In this document: one piece after another, positions 47,401 to 59,124 of the stretch
Position numbering within the stretch: the stretch's first letter is position 1
Layout of the letters: each line of letters starts with the position of its first letter
Origin: Asterochloris sp. CNOR1
Lineage: Eukaryota > Chlorophyta > Trebouxiophyceae > Trebouxiales > Trebouxiaceae
Assembly: GCA_963969365.1 (NCBI GenBank)
Contig: OZ017754.1
Span: forward strand, 1,736,001-1,800,000
Direction: 5' to 3'
DNA: 64,000 bases
Position numbers and translations under genes: made by a program
Notes under the pieces: generated by a model
What the model saw: only the letters and a program-made list of their open reading frames with translations
Told to the model about the DNA's origin: nothing
The model's database searches: none

Positions 47401-50400
47401 AGAAACAGCTCTTGATGTGTGCAACATGCCAGGCAGTGCTGCAGCCAGGCACAGTGCATATTCTAGCTGTGCAGTTACCTCAGCAGGACACAGCTCTTGT
47501 GTGCTCAGAAGCATGTTTCTGTGCCTGCCACACCAGTTGAACCAGAAATAGTGCCAGCTGTGTTGCCTGCTCGCTCCAGCAAAGCTCTGGCTTCCCAGCA
47601 GGAGGCACATGCACCGGGGTTACGGATTCTGTCAGGTGCGCCTGTCACCCCCTCAGGAGCTGGAGGACGCCTTTTCCCAGCTGCATCGACATCGTCAGCC
47701 TCACGCCTTGACAGACACCACCCCCCTCATCCCTGCAGGAGTACATAAGTGGGCCCAGCTCAGGCATGGCTGCATACCTGCAGGAAGCACACGCGCTGGG
47801 CCAAGGCCTGCGTCACATTGAGGGCTGTCCAGGAGCTCAAGGAGGCCCAGCATGATGCCCAGATGCACGGGGAGTATGCCAAAAGGAGCATGAATGAGGG
47901 CAGGGGCCTAGATGCTGAGCAGCGGGAGGCAGATGAGGTGGAGGAGCTGCTGATGCAGCCCAAGGAGGAGGGGCTGGGCAAGTGAGGCACGCGGCCTGCT
48001 CCCTCAGTCCAAGTCGCAATCCTGGTGTGCGGGATCCCTGCCAGAGAGTTGGGTTTTGCAGATGGTGGCTCCCCACCAGCAGTCCATCATTAGCTGCACA
48101 CCGGTTCTGATGCTGCTCATGCAGCCCTGAAGAGAAAACAGGGTGGGCAACTGATTGGCTGGTCTGCACTGAATGGTTGCCTGCAACTGGGCGGCAGGAA
48201 GGACCGACTAAGAATCTGGCAGGCTGGGTTTGGTGTTGAGTGAGTTGTTGCAGTGTGCCTGCACTGCCTCATGAGCCTCTGAAGCTCACGGCAGTGCTTG
48301 CTGGCTGCAGGGTGGTGGCCCACCTGGCGCCAGGAGACTGTGTGGGAGAGGCAGCCCTGTTGGCGGAGGGCGGCACCCGCAGCGCCAGCATCCAGGCGGA
48401 GAGAATGGTGCAGGTATGCACATCTCAGTTGCTCAGCAGATTGCTCTGCTGCAGCCCATGGCATGCCCATCTGCCCCGTCTGCCCGTGCAGCTGTTGCTG
48501 CTGGGCCTGTTGCAAAATGCAGTGGCAGAAGCATCCACTGCTGCACCTGTGTTGCTCAGCATCACGGGCAGCTGTTGACCGCAGGGAGCGGCAGTGGCAG
48601 CACACCAGTCTGGCTGTGTTATTGCCACACAGGTTATGCAGCCATGCCTTCCATCAATGAATCATTTCTTGCTCTGCAGACTATTGTCATGCACCGAGCC
48701 ACTTTCGCTGCCATGGTCAGGTCGATGGGCGGCAACCTGCTGTATCACGCAGACTACCTTGTGAGGTGGGATGGTCGGACCTGCTCACTGTTCTGTGTGT
48801 ATTGCAGTCATCGCTCCCTTGTCTGAGGCCGTGACTATCAACCTCATGAGTACCTGCCCATCAGCATCTCTGCACCGCTTGTTGGCCCATGGCCCTTTAG
48901 AAGGATCCAGCAGCATTAAGCAACCCACCAGTGCATACTGCTGTATCCCTGTGCAAACCATGTACAGTGAGGCTACCCTTTCTCTTGCTCCTGACGGAGC
49001 CTGCAAGTTGGGGAGGCTATGGTCACTGCAGCGGCTTACTCTGTGCTTAGCTACACAGGCTGCTGCACAGGCTCCTGACGGGCAGCAAAAGCTCCGCCCA
49101 GCCTGGTGTGTCAAGCCTGACCTTGTCTATGTTGTATAAGCTGCAGGCCAAGACCCCTGAGGGGCACAAAGATAGCACGTTGACTTGGTCACTTTGTCCT
49201 GAGGCATTGCTTGATTTCAAGCGCATGGAAAGCATACCTGGCAATCAGGCGCTGTGTGCTGCTCAGGACAGAATGGCTGCTCGCGAAGCCCCAGGACTGC
49301 ACAGAGCCAACAGTCAGTCAAGCAAAGCCACATCCTGAAGAACCCTGATAAGAGACTGATCTAGCTGCCTGCAACCCATCACAATGTCTGCAGACTGTGC
49401 TGCAGGCTGCTGGCCACGGCCCCTAGCAAGTGCGCAGACCATGAGGGTCTGAGCTGCACACCTTGTTATTGCTGTTTAGTGCTAGTTCTCATGCGCTGCA
49501 GGCTGCTGGCCAAGCCCCCTGAAGAGCGGGCAGAGCCTGAGGTGGCCAAGCTGGCGACCTACATGTCTTCCCTGCCCCGCTTTGCGGAGGTGCCGCAGGC
49601 AGCCCTGCTGGCGCTGGCGCGGGAGGCCATGCACGAGCACCACCCTCCGGGCAACATTGTCTGCAAGCAGGGTGAGCAGGGTACTGCAGCTGCTGCCAGG
49701 CAGAGCGAACAGAGGTTTTGAGAGCCGTCAAGCCACAGAAGGGAGCGGCTCACGGCAGCGGGCATACGAGATGGTGCCACGTCGCGACCAGATGAGCAAG
49801 TTTGGAGTAGAGTGGGGTAAGCTGCTGATGGGATGGCAGGCAGGGTGGACAAGCTGAAGCGAGAACGCATGCTCGACTGCAGCAGAGGTGCCCCAGCTCA
49901 CAAGCTCCAGCGTACACATTGAGGCATCCTGAACTGTATGCCGGTCCTGTTACCTGGCGCCTGCAGGGGTCAACAAAACAGGGCATGTGCGTCACTGTGC
50001 AGCATGATGCACAAGCTTGCCAAGGCAGCAAGCAGCAGCGGCATGTCAGGGCCAGTGCCCATTCTTACCTCTGTCCCCTGCAGGGGACGATGGTGACAGC
50101 ATGTATGTCATCCTGCAAGGCAGCTGCAACGTGCACGTGGATGCCGGCTTTGACGACTCAGCCCAGGCTTCAGCCTTGCAGCGCGCCTCTCTTGCGTTGC
50201 ATGCCAAGCCCTCTGCCCAAAAGGGCAAGGTGGTCGTGGCTGCCAGCGCTGACAAGGGTGTCCAGCAAGTCAGGAGAGTCGCCAGCCCCACTCCTGCCAC
50301 GCCAAAGGCTGTAGGTAAGGGGCTGGACAGCACAGAATGCTTCTGAAGGCTGTGAAACACGACCCAGGAAGTCAGCCGTTCTTATGTACCCTGAGCACAG

Positions 50401-53400
50401 ATTGCTAGTCTCAGCAGGTGGGGCAGCCAAGCTGGTGCATGCGCCGTGTAGGCAAAGTGGGGGAGACATAATATGGCTGCCCTGCACTGCTGGCTGCCAC
50501 ACAGACTCGTCAGATGCCTGCAGGGACTTCCCAAGGCAACGTGAAGAGCATAGAAGCGCAGATTGCAGCCAGCCTGGTGGGCGACAACCCTGCGCTGACC
50601 CCTGAGATGGTCACGCTGCTAGAGCAGAAGTGGGGACCAGTAGATCGACGCCTGGTCATGGGGACCAGCTTTGGTAAGCACCTCCTCTTAGTGCTGCATG
50701 CCTTGCCAGTGCATCTCTAGAGGGGTCTGAGACCGTTGCCGTACCTCGTGCTAACTGCCTCTGCTGGCACTGGTTCTTGTAAGCACCCTGGGCTGGGGCG
50801 AGCATGCTCAGGTGGGTGCCGGTGGTGCTCAAATGATGGACGAATGGTTGTTCTTGACTTTCCATAATTTGTGCTGGTTGCAGGGGAGCTGGCACTTGCA
50901 GATTCGCGCCCTGCTCGCCGCAGTGCAACCATCATTGCAGTGGAGTCCACCCACTTTCTCAAGGTCTCCAAGCCATTATACCGCCGCACTCTGCTGGAGC
51001 TGCAGGTACGACAGCTGGCAATTGCTAGCCTCAAGCTTCTGCTGCCGCACTCTCCTGGAGCTGCAGGTGTGCCACTGCAAGCTGCCGCGAGCAGCTTCAC
51101 GCACTGGCTCGGCCGCAACGCATGCACTGCAGGTTCCACCATGTTGCACACTTCTGCAGTCTCTGGCAGCTGCCCTTCAATTGGAAATGGATACAGCCAT
51201 ATTCCTTGTCCCCCTCAGCACCTCCGGCTTGGATCCCTCTTTGATGTGCTGAAGCAGGCCCTGCTGCTGGACACCACGCTCAGATCTTGCTCTACAGCAG
51301 GAAGGACACGGCTCAGTCTTAGCTAGACTGCCTTGCTGTGGCAGGCTAGGCACCACCAGACCCCAGCCTGCACTCCATCTGCCCCCAACCTCCCCTTGCT
51401 TCAGCTGAAGAGCGCCATTTGGACAAGACGTCTGCTGTCCTGGTGAAGCATGCACTTGGCAACAAACAAGCCATGCCTCCTCTCTACCTGTATCCCCTGC
51501 AAATCTGCATCACAACACTTTCTCTGAGACTGCTGCAGCTGAAGAACACTGCGGAGAAGGTCCAGTTCCTGCGGCAGGTGCCCATCTTCTGCGACACCCC
51601 CTCCCGTGTTCTGACTCAGGTGAGCTGCACAAGGCGGAGCTCTCCGTGTCTCTGCGCTTGTGCAAGCTCAGCACATGCTCTACACGCACGCATCATCCCT
51701 TCTTTCCTACGTTCACCCAGATTGTCAACCTGACCCACAGCAGTGCACCTGACCTGCAGTTGCAGTGGACAAGACAGCAGCAGCATGCCAGAGACCTGCA
51801 TGTGATCCTTGCAGTGCACCTCCCTGCAGCCCAGCCCTGTCACTGCCTGCACAGTACTGCACCTGCAAAGCAGTCAGGTTAACTCAGACATCAACGACCC
51901 TGCAGCTGCACTACGTGATGGACAAGCAGGCTGTCAAGCGGGGGCACATCCTGGCCGTGGAGGGGCGCCCCTGCATGGGCATGTACTTCATTCTGGAGGG
52001 GCAGGTGTGGTGGCAACTGGTGCTACTTGCATCCACATGCTACTTGCATCCTAGGTCCAACCGGCCCATGTGGCCGGTTGCTGGTGCAGCTTCATGGCTG
52101 CACCATTCTGTGCATGCAATAGGGTACCTGGGTGCAGCTCTGCATGGGCAGACAAGTCATGATGGACGAGCAGCTGTGATCTGGTGAGCAGCGAGCTAAC
52201 TGCAAGGCGCATGATAAGGGGTCTCATGCATGCCTGACACGCAACAGCTCCGGCCTGTCCTGCTGCAGGTGGTTGTGCTGCAGCGGGTGCACCAGACCAA
52301 CAGGGCTCCTCCTGCGTCCGACACGGCAGACGCACAGAGGACCACCCCAACGACTCCCCGTCTGAGGCTGTCTGCCAGGGACCCGTCGCAGAGCACTGCC
52401 GCTGCCAGTGAGTGGCGGACGTCATGTTTGGCACCGTACCGCTGCCCACTGGGGTCTGCTGTGTGTGGCACACTCTTGTGCTTTGGGTGCTAAGTGCGAC
52501 AGAGGGTTTCGGCACACGGCAGCTGGAACGAGGCATGCAGACCTCAACGTCAGGTACAGCAACATCAACCATTTTCTTTGAACCAGGCTTTTGCTGACCA
52601 GTCCTAGCAGTAATCCCATTCAAGTCACGGACCCACGTAGCTGGTGCTCTGCAGAAGAGAACAAGGATGCTCTGGAGCTGATGCGCAACCTTCTGGACGC
52701 TGAGCACAAGCTGATGCTGGCGGCTGGTGGCATGGCGGCTGTGCACCGCCTGACGGGGCGGCTGCAGCAGGTGGCGCTGGTGGGGCCCACGGACTATGTG
52801 GGGGAGGACTGCCTGCTTACAGGTGGGCAATTGCTTTGCACTGTCATTAGCTGCCCCAGTTGAGGCTGTGGGCCGGCAGCAGACAGACCCGGCCAAACTG
52901 CCTGCACATGTTCACAGTCCTGCACATGTTCACAAGATGCACACAGGACAGCAGGTCTTCCGTGCCTTGTACATTACTGCCTGCAAGCCTCTGCAATCTC
53001 ACGGCCACAACTTCCACGGATTGCACAGCTTTCACTCATCCTCCCAGCCCACTGCTTGCAGGCCTGCACAAGTTCACAGCAATGGCAGACACCGACTGCA
53101 CCGTCCTGTGGCTCAAGCCCCATGAGATGCACATGATAGGGCAGCAAGCCCTGCAGCTGGTGCTGCGCTACACAGCCATTAGGAGGGAGAGGCGAAGCCA
53201 GGACCGGCACATTGCGCGCCCCACTGCACAGCCGGAGGGTTCCATTGTGCTGGGCAGTGGGGGCCACAGAGGGGATCCAGCTACGCCGCGCCAATTTGCG
53301 CTAGACAGCAAGGTGACCACTCTGCTGGGGTGTGTGCTCAGCATCGCTATGAGTGGCATCATGTTGTGCTCAGCAGCACGGGCCACGAAAAAAGGCTGCC

Positions 53401-55020
53401 ATGCAGTGGCAGTCTGCATTGGGTGGTGTGGTGTACTAGCTGCTAACACTGCATGTTCAGAGCGGGCTCAGCAGGTAGGCAGCACAGCACCCCCTGCCCA
53501 TCCCCTTCCCTCCAGAGCAAGGTGCTGGATGAGGCATGCTTTATGAGCTGCTACAATATTGGCAGTCCTTGCCCTCAACACATCAATCTTGTGGTGGTTG
53601 CAGTCAGCCTCAAGGAGGGCTGCGCTCAACAGCAACATGGCGGCCGGACATGAAGCGGCATCACTGCAGCTGCCCCTGCCCTGTTGCAGAGTGTGCGTCT
53701 CTGGCTGTGCAGGGCAACCTGGTGACGCGACAGGAGGGCGCCAACCCCAGGCAGGAGGCAGGTGACAGTCAGACTCAGCATCAGCAGGGTGCAGCAGCAC
53801 AGCCCCCCCCTGCAGCCCAGCAGGCATGGCCAGCAGAGGTGTCAGGTGTGCAGGCGCCTGTGTCAGCCCACGGCAGGCCAGGTGGTGGCCCCCAGGCCCC
53901 TCAGGCTGCCCTTTGGGGGGCTGCGCAACCGCATGCAGCAGGACGCCCACAGACAGCCCCCCTGAGCTCCCAGCGCCCCCTCTCCAGGGCAGCTGCGCAG
54001 GCTGGCAGCCAGACGCATCAACCAGCGGCAGCCGTCAAGCAGCAGAAGGAGAGTATGCTGGACGACATGGACCTTCAGAATCTGGGCTGTAATGGGTGGC
54101 TGGGCATCAAAGACGTCCTTGGCAGCCGCCCGGCGACGGCAGCAGCAGGGGTGGGCCGACAAGGTGGCTCTGCAGCTCAACCCAACAGTGCCAGGCGGCG
54201 GCCGCGGCCGGCCAGTGCTGGGGCTCAGTGCAGGAGTGGGGGCAGCCGTGTGACTTATAGTCCCAGGCTGTCGGCAAGGCAAGGCGTGGGCCCAGACCAG
54301 CACTGGCAGGCAAGCTCTGCTGTCCGCTACTTTTGCTGCAGATCTTGGCAAAGGCAGCAATACCACACTGTCAGCCAGAGAGGCTTGCTTACTGACACTG
54401 GGGCAGCGCTTGAGCCTTGCAGTGCTGTGGTCTGCCATCCCATATCTCAAGCACATGTGTGAATAAGTCTTTGGCACCTGCACAGCGCCAGAGTTGACCT
54501 CCTACCCAATGCACGAATAAAACTTACTAAGGTTGATGCACTCCATCAGACTCACACATTGGCCATCCTGCAGGAAGGAGTCCTGGGCCGGATGCAGTGG
54601 CTGCAGGCCCAGCTTGAGGGGCCTGCACAGTGCAGTTTCGGTGCCGCCAAGATGCACAGGCGCCCCACTGCTGGCGCACAGGGAGCCTGTCCCCGCTCTG
54701 CAGCGGCCCGCCCCATAACCATCGTGAGTGCCGATTAGCAGCAGTTGGCACCAGTGTTTGTGTTGAACTGCAGCTCGTCCAGACATATTCTGGCTGGCCG
54801 AGCATAAGCAGACTTGCAATCAGGGTGCACATGATGCTCTCTCCCCTTGCTGCCAAACTGCTTCTCGCTGACACCCTCCTGAGCCAGCCAGGCACATGAG
54901 GCTGAGGCACAATCGCTGCAGGTTGTCCCGCAGGCGCTGCCGGCCTGGTCAGAGCCCATACAGCCCGAGATGCGCATTGAGCATGTCTGGAGCGGCCGGC
55001 ATGCCTCTGTGCAGGAGTGA
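44407..55020 (+). CDS. EF-hand protein with three cyclic-nucleotide-binding domains
   Basis: Putative sensor of Ca2+ and cyclic nucleotides with no catalytic or channel domain visible. Phase-checked exons: 44407-44525, 44604-44658, 44845-44960, 45189-45288, 45740-45796, 45933-45980, 46403-46600, 47018 onward, and the last two at 54574-54723 and 54922-55020 (TGA); middle exons partly assigned. EF-hand 1 loop is DEDGSGSISLHE and EF-hand 2 loop DQDRSGVIDFQE, both canonical. CNBD 1 starts in FFMQLQPAVVYD (45189-45288) and has its phosphate-binding cassette GDCVGEAALLAEGGTRSASI (48311-48414). CNBD 2 starts near 49500 and has GELALADSRPARRSATI (about 50884). CNBD 3 starts near 51538 (VQFLRQVPIFCDTPS); its cassette YVGEDCLLTG lacks the Arg, so it is probably non-binding. 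Disordered inserts include a Ser8 run from CAG repeats. Introns at 45981 and 54310 use GC donors. Confidence 0.83.
47305..47329 (+). repeat. CAG/AGC triplet run in coding sequence
   Basis: Eight consecutive CAG units, read as AGC (Ser8), in the disordered insert of the EF-hand/CNBD protein. A candidate for length polymorphism. Confidence 0.9.
49138..49430 (+). repeat. Two decayed copies of an exon 5' edge (CNBD gene)
   Basis: CTGCAGGCCAAGACCCCTGA (49141-49160) and GCTGCAGGCTGCTGGCCACG (from 49402) both resemble the acceptor and start of the real exon at about 49501 (GCTGCAGGCTGCTGGCCAAG then CCCCCTGAAGAGC), which opens CNBD 2. Confidence 0.6.
51041..51068 (+). repeat. Decayed copy of an exon 3' edge with donor (CNBD gene)
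   Basis: TGCCGCACTCTCCTGGAGCT plus GCAGGT repeats, with one mismatch in about 25 bp, the end of the CNBD 2 exon at 50983-51008 (CCGCACTCTGCTGGAGCTGC then AGGT), donor included, 57 bp downstream. Confidence 0.75.
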
Positions 55021-55441
55021 TGTTTCTGATTGACAACTTTGGTCTCCCACCTCCCTTGTCTCCTGGCCCTGAGTTGGTTACTTATGTGGAGCAAGCTCGA
55101 CATATGTGCATCTGGTGTTGAACACTGTCAGCATACATAAATTGCCCCACGAGTCTCAAGTGATGGTCCTGCTGGCCCACAAGATTTGTGCAAGTAGATG
55201 CTGCTTTGTGACAGGCAAGGGCTACATCTTTGTCCTCTATCTCAGTAATGTCATGTACAACAGAGCTTGCATGCATCATCATGCAGCGTAGGTCTGCTTA
55301 CAATCTGTGTGACAGAATCAGCTTGTGATGTGTGTGCACAATTTTTATTGATTGATGGTCCAGGATTTCATTTTGACTGCAACTCAAAGGATCCGTTCAA
55401 AAATTTGTACAAACTCCAGGGCAAGAGGCATCATGTCCTCA
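55021..55441. other. Tail-to-tail intergenic region, CNBD gene / NTF2-like gene
   Basis: 421 bp containing both 3' UTRs and the minus-strand TGTAA at 55298. No gene is seen. Confidence 0.5.
55298..55302 (-). promoter_or_regulatory. TGTAA polyadenylation signal for the NTF2-like gene
   Basis: TTACA on plus is TGTAA on minus, 140 nt after the stop of the NTF2-like gene. Confidence 0.5.
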
Positions 55442-58400
55442 TTATGCTGCAACACCGGCCTTCTCAGGAACTCTTTTGAGGTACTTGACACGCTCAGAAG
55501 GCAACAACTGACGGAAGCCCAGCACAGTCTTGATTTGCTGAAAGTCATCTGCACCACCAGACAAGCAAGTCACCGTGGATGCACAAGTGAGAGGCTTAGA
55601 TGAATGCTGAGCAACAATATGGTACAGACAAAGAAAGCTCAACACAGCTCACCAAAGACCAAGAGGTTCAGACCATACAAGGATACACCATCTGGACCGC
55701 TGCCCTCCATTTTGCCCTGCAACCAATGGAGACTCAAGGGCTGTACCACTTAAAAAGCATGCTCCTGCGCAATGCACCACTGCGCCTGCGGTTCCACACT
55801 TTTCAGGGTTGCCTGAACCCCACAGGCTGGACAGCTGCTGTCAGCCATTTGGAGCTCAGTGTGAGCCTCACCTTACTCTCCCAGTACACAAAGGCCTTGT
55901 TGGCATGCCGGTCAACGGCAAAGGCACTGGAGCCGCCTGTCCGCTCATACTTGCTGTACAGCCCCTCAATCTGCAAGCAGTAAAGAGCCACATGTCAGGA
56001 GAAAGCACTTGTGAGGACAGCAGTTACCCGTCACAGCAGCTCAGCAGAAGCCTTGCCATTTGCTTGAAGCTGTCCCTGCCCTTGAGCTCCTGACCCACAA
56101 TAGGCGATATCTCACGAACATCCTTGCTCATGATTTCGTCAGCAGCCGCTGGGTCGCCTGCATACATACAGCTACTGTCACCACCAGCCGTAACATAAGG
56201 TGGCCGCTCGAGCCAAAGGGCAGGCACCGTCTCAACTGGGAGCAGCTACAGCGTGAAGGAGAGTTGCACTCTCAAAGCTTCAGGCTTCATCGCTGAGGCG
56301 CCGTGTCAGGAAACTTGAAACTTGAGGAGGGCACCCCATACTTTGATGCTCAGCCCCTATGCAACCACCAACAGGACTTGCACCTACCTGTCTCCCAGAT
56401 CTCAGAGAATTGCTGGGCAGACTCCAACAGGTTGGCTGCTCTGTTGTCGTCCTCCTCAATCTTCTCCTGTTTGGCCAGGTCCATGACATCATAACTGATG
56501 CCTGCAATTAGGGCCAGATGCTCAAAGGCCTGGCACAGACTATGTTCCTCATTTGGGGTGGCTGAGCTAGTACCTGCATATTATGCTTACAGCTTGGGGT
56601 GGTTGCACATGTAGACCATGGAATGCACCTGTACACACAATGCACTGCACAGGGCAAGCTTGAGCCCATGCTCATAGCAGCGGGCATTGGGAGTTGCTGG
56701 CACAATCAGCATCAGTTTAGGTGGCTGTCACAAGCATCATGCTGTGGTGCTTCAAGACGGCCTGGGACCGCAACAGCTGACCTGTGCCCATGCCAGGATC
56801 CTTGAGCATGACCTGCTTCTCCTCAGGTGTCAGCTGAGTCAGGAAGTGGATGTCTGAGATTTTGCCCTCTGGGTTGATCACATACCTCCAGATGGAGGCC
56901 TTGCTCTCATTGCTCTCAGCTGCCTCGCCTGACTTGGGCTTCAGGTCCTGCACAAATCACTAAAGAGTTTTCATGACCAGCCACTACAAGTGAATAGCCT
57001 GGCAAGCTGCGCTAGACTGCACATCAACCAACTTCAGAGTTTCAAAAGCAGCAAAGCGACACTGATGTGCCTGCCATGGCCCGCAAGCTTGCACAGCAAT
57101 CCATTCCGGAGCTTGAGAAGCACCCATGGTGGGGAAGACATGTGGCTGTGCAGGTAGATACCTGGTGCAGCCAGCAGTGAAACATGCTGCTTCCCGTCAC
57201 GTCATCACCCTTGGCAATGGTCTCGTGGTGGTAGTCATAGTTGTCAATGTACATGCGCAGGGTCTTCTTGACCTGCACAAGCCACCAGCCAGGATGAGTG
57301 TGAAACTCAATTCCACGCAGCACTCTGCTTCTGCCACCCTTTGGCTGCACGCCAAATCTGCTGCACCACTGAGCACAAGATGTGGCTGGGTGTCAATTTC
57401 TGAAAGCACAGTCCATGTACGCCCTGTGGCTGTGCAATGTGCATTGATGCCTTCTGAATGGCAGGAAGCTGCCAGGCTGTGCATGCTTGGCTGCTGCCTC
57501 ATTGCTCCTCCAGCACATCCTGAAACAGGCGGGCTACATCATTGGGTTGGAGGTACCTGCACTACCTACCACACTCACTTGCTCTACCCTAAATCATGTC
57601 CTGCCCGACATGTTTGGACGACTGTGCACAATACGTTGCAACTGATGCGTCACTGCCAGCAGAGACCTGTTGCAGAGACCTGTTGTCAAAATTCATCTGC
57701 TCAGCCCGGTGCAGTGCATATGTCATCTTGCAGCTGGGCTGCACCTGCTGGCATGCAACCATGCAGCTGCCATTCTCAGGAGGCCCCTGCCCAGCCCCTT
57801 GCACATCCCTATCTAGCATGCTCTGAGTGCTACATCACCCCACCTCCTCAGCTCCATGCACGTCCTGGTCCAGAATGAGCAGGTCCTTGTGCAGAGTCAC
57901 GTTGGGGTCCACAACAGCGTCAAAGCTGCTGTAGTCCTTCTGCCCAAAGAAGGTGTCCATGCTCTTTGCTACCTGTAGGGAGCAGGGTGGCAGCATGCTG
58001 ACAGCTGCCAGGGTTGAGGTGAGGTTGCAAGCTGTGATACTAAAGCACAGGGCTGCCTGCTCAGCAGCTCACAGGCGGTGGCAGTGATGACCGGCGCACT
58101 GGGCTGCAGGGTAGCAGCCTTTGGCAGTGTGCAAAATGCGCACCCGCAGGCACGGCCAAGCATGATGAGGCCGTGACACATGGCATTGGGTGCCACAGGA
58201 GATGCCCTGCCAGCTTCAGGGGGGCCAGGCATGCTGAAAACAGGACAGAAACAGTAGAACATGACAATCCGCCAATGAGGCTGCCATATGTCCATGTGAA
58301 TGCAATGCAACTGCTTACAGCCAATCATTGCACAGCCCAGATGGTTGCTGCCTCACCTCATGCATTCTCTTCTGCTTTTCAGGCTCGGCAACTGGAAACT

Positions 58401-58769
58401 CCCCCTTGCCAATTGTAGTGGCCTGAACAGGCCGCATTGCCCGGGTGGATCTGTTGGACACATGCCTGAGTGATGAGAGTTGCACAGGCCGCCAGGTGAT
58501 AGCCTGCAGAGCACACGCATATTCCAGAGCCACAAGTACCCACATGGAGTGAAGAAGCCTGCAGGGAAGTGCAACCACATTGTATGGCCACTGATGTGGC
58601 CGCCTCAGAGTCCAATAGCATGATGAATAAGCATGCAACAAGTCTTTCACAAAGCCAGGCACACCTGCTTGCCACCCAGACCGAAGTTGGTATTTGCAGG
58701 GGCCTGCCTCTGTGCCAGAGCAATTCTCTGGGAGCATGCCATCCGAGTGCTCATCATGGAAAACGCCAT
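55442..58769 (-). CDS. Transit-peptide protein with two NTF2-like (SnoaL-type) domains
   Basis: Ten exons close in phase: 58769-58665, 58503-58357, 57972-57844, 57272-57162, 56947-56782, 56501-56388, 56157-56057, 55970-55872, 55716-55653, 55548-55442 (1143 nt, 380 aa plus TAA). The N-terminus MAFSMMSTRMACSQRIALAQ then Arg/Ser-rich sequence with few acidic residues up to about residue 65 is a plastid-type transit peptide, with a plausible cleavage site near PVQA. Domain 1 (about 80-220) has AKSMDTFFGQKDYSSFDAVV, VHGAEEVKKTLRMY, FHCWLHQ and INPEGKISDIHFL, the helix-strand order of NTF2-like folds. Domain 2 (about 230-360) has ADEIMSKDVREIS, GRDSFKQM, AVDRHANKAFVYWESKGK and VSLYGLNLLVF. These folds may be enzymes or binding modules; function is unknown. 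The intron at 56056 has a GC donor. It ends tail-to-tail with the CNBD gene. Confidence 0.88.
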
Positions 58770-59124
58770 CCTGACAGCGTCAGGAGTGAAGCGGCAGGCT
58801 GGTTCTGATGAATGCAAATTGACCGTGTGATGTTGTGGCTTCACCAAGGGCAGTCAAACCTGATCTGAGACTTGCTCTTAGACCTACTCAGCACCGATAT
58901 AAGCATGCAGGAATGACATAACAGAGGCCGCAGCAGAAGAAGCTCACTGGTGGATCTCGGCAACCTAGATGCGAGCAGAGAATTGACCTGTTCAACAGCC
59001 TTGCAAAGGCATCGACATGATAGACATAAACGAGAAAATCAAAGTGGACGAGCTTTGCCACAATGGGTTGGATGCTGCTGTCTCTCTTTCACCTCCCAGC
59101 TGAAGACCCCAGTGAACGTGAAAC
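58770..59124. promoter_or_regulatory. Head-to-head intergenic region, NTF2-like gene / unrecognised plus-strand gene
   Basis: About 355 bp upstream of the NTF2-like ATG. It would act as a divergent promoter if the plus-strand ATG at 59125 is real. No motif is recognised. Confidence 0.35.

Noticed and set aside
52051-52896. 281-codon minus-strand open frame
   Set aside because: It is antisense to CNBD 3 exons of the plus-strand gene (KDALELMRNLLDAEHKLML and YVGEDCLLTG) and has no domain of its own.
54463-55020. End of the EF-hand/CNBD gene at the stop near 54460
   Set aside because: Two further exons (54574-54723 and 54922-55020) join in phase through a GC donor at 54310, so the open frame past 54309 is intron.
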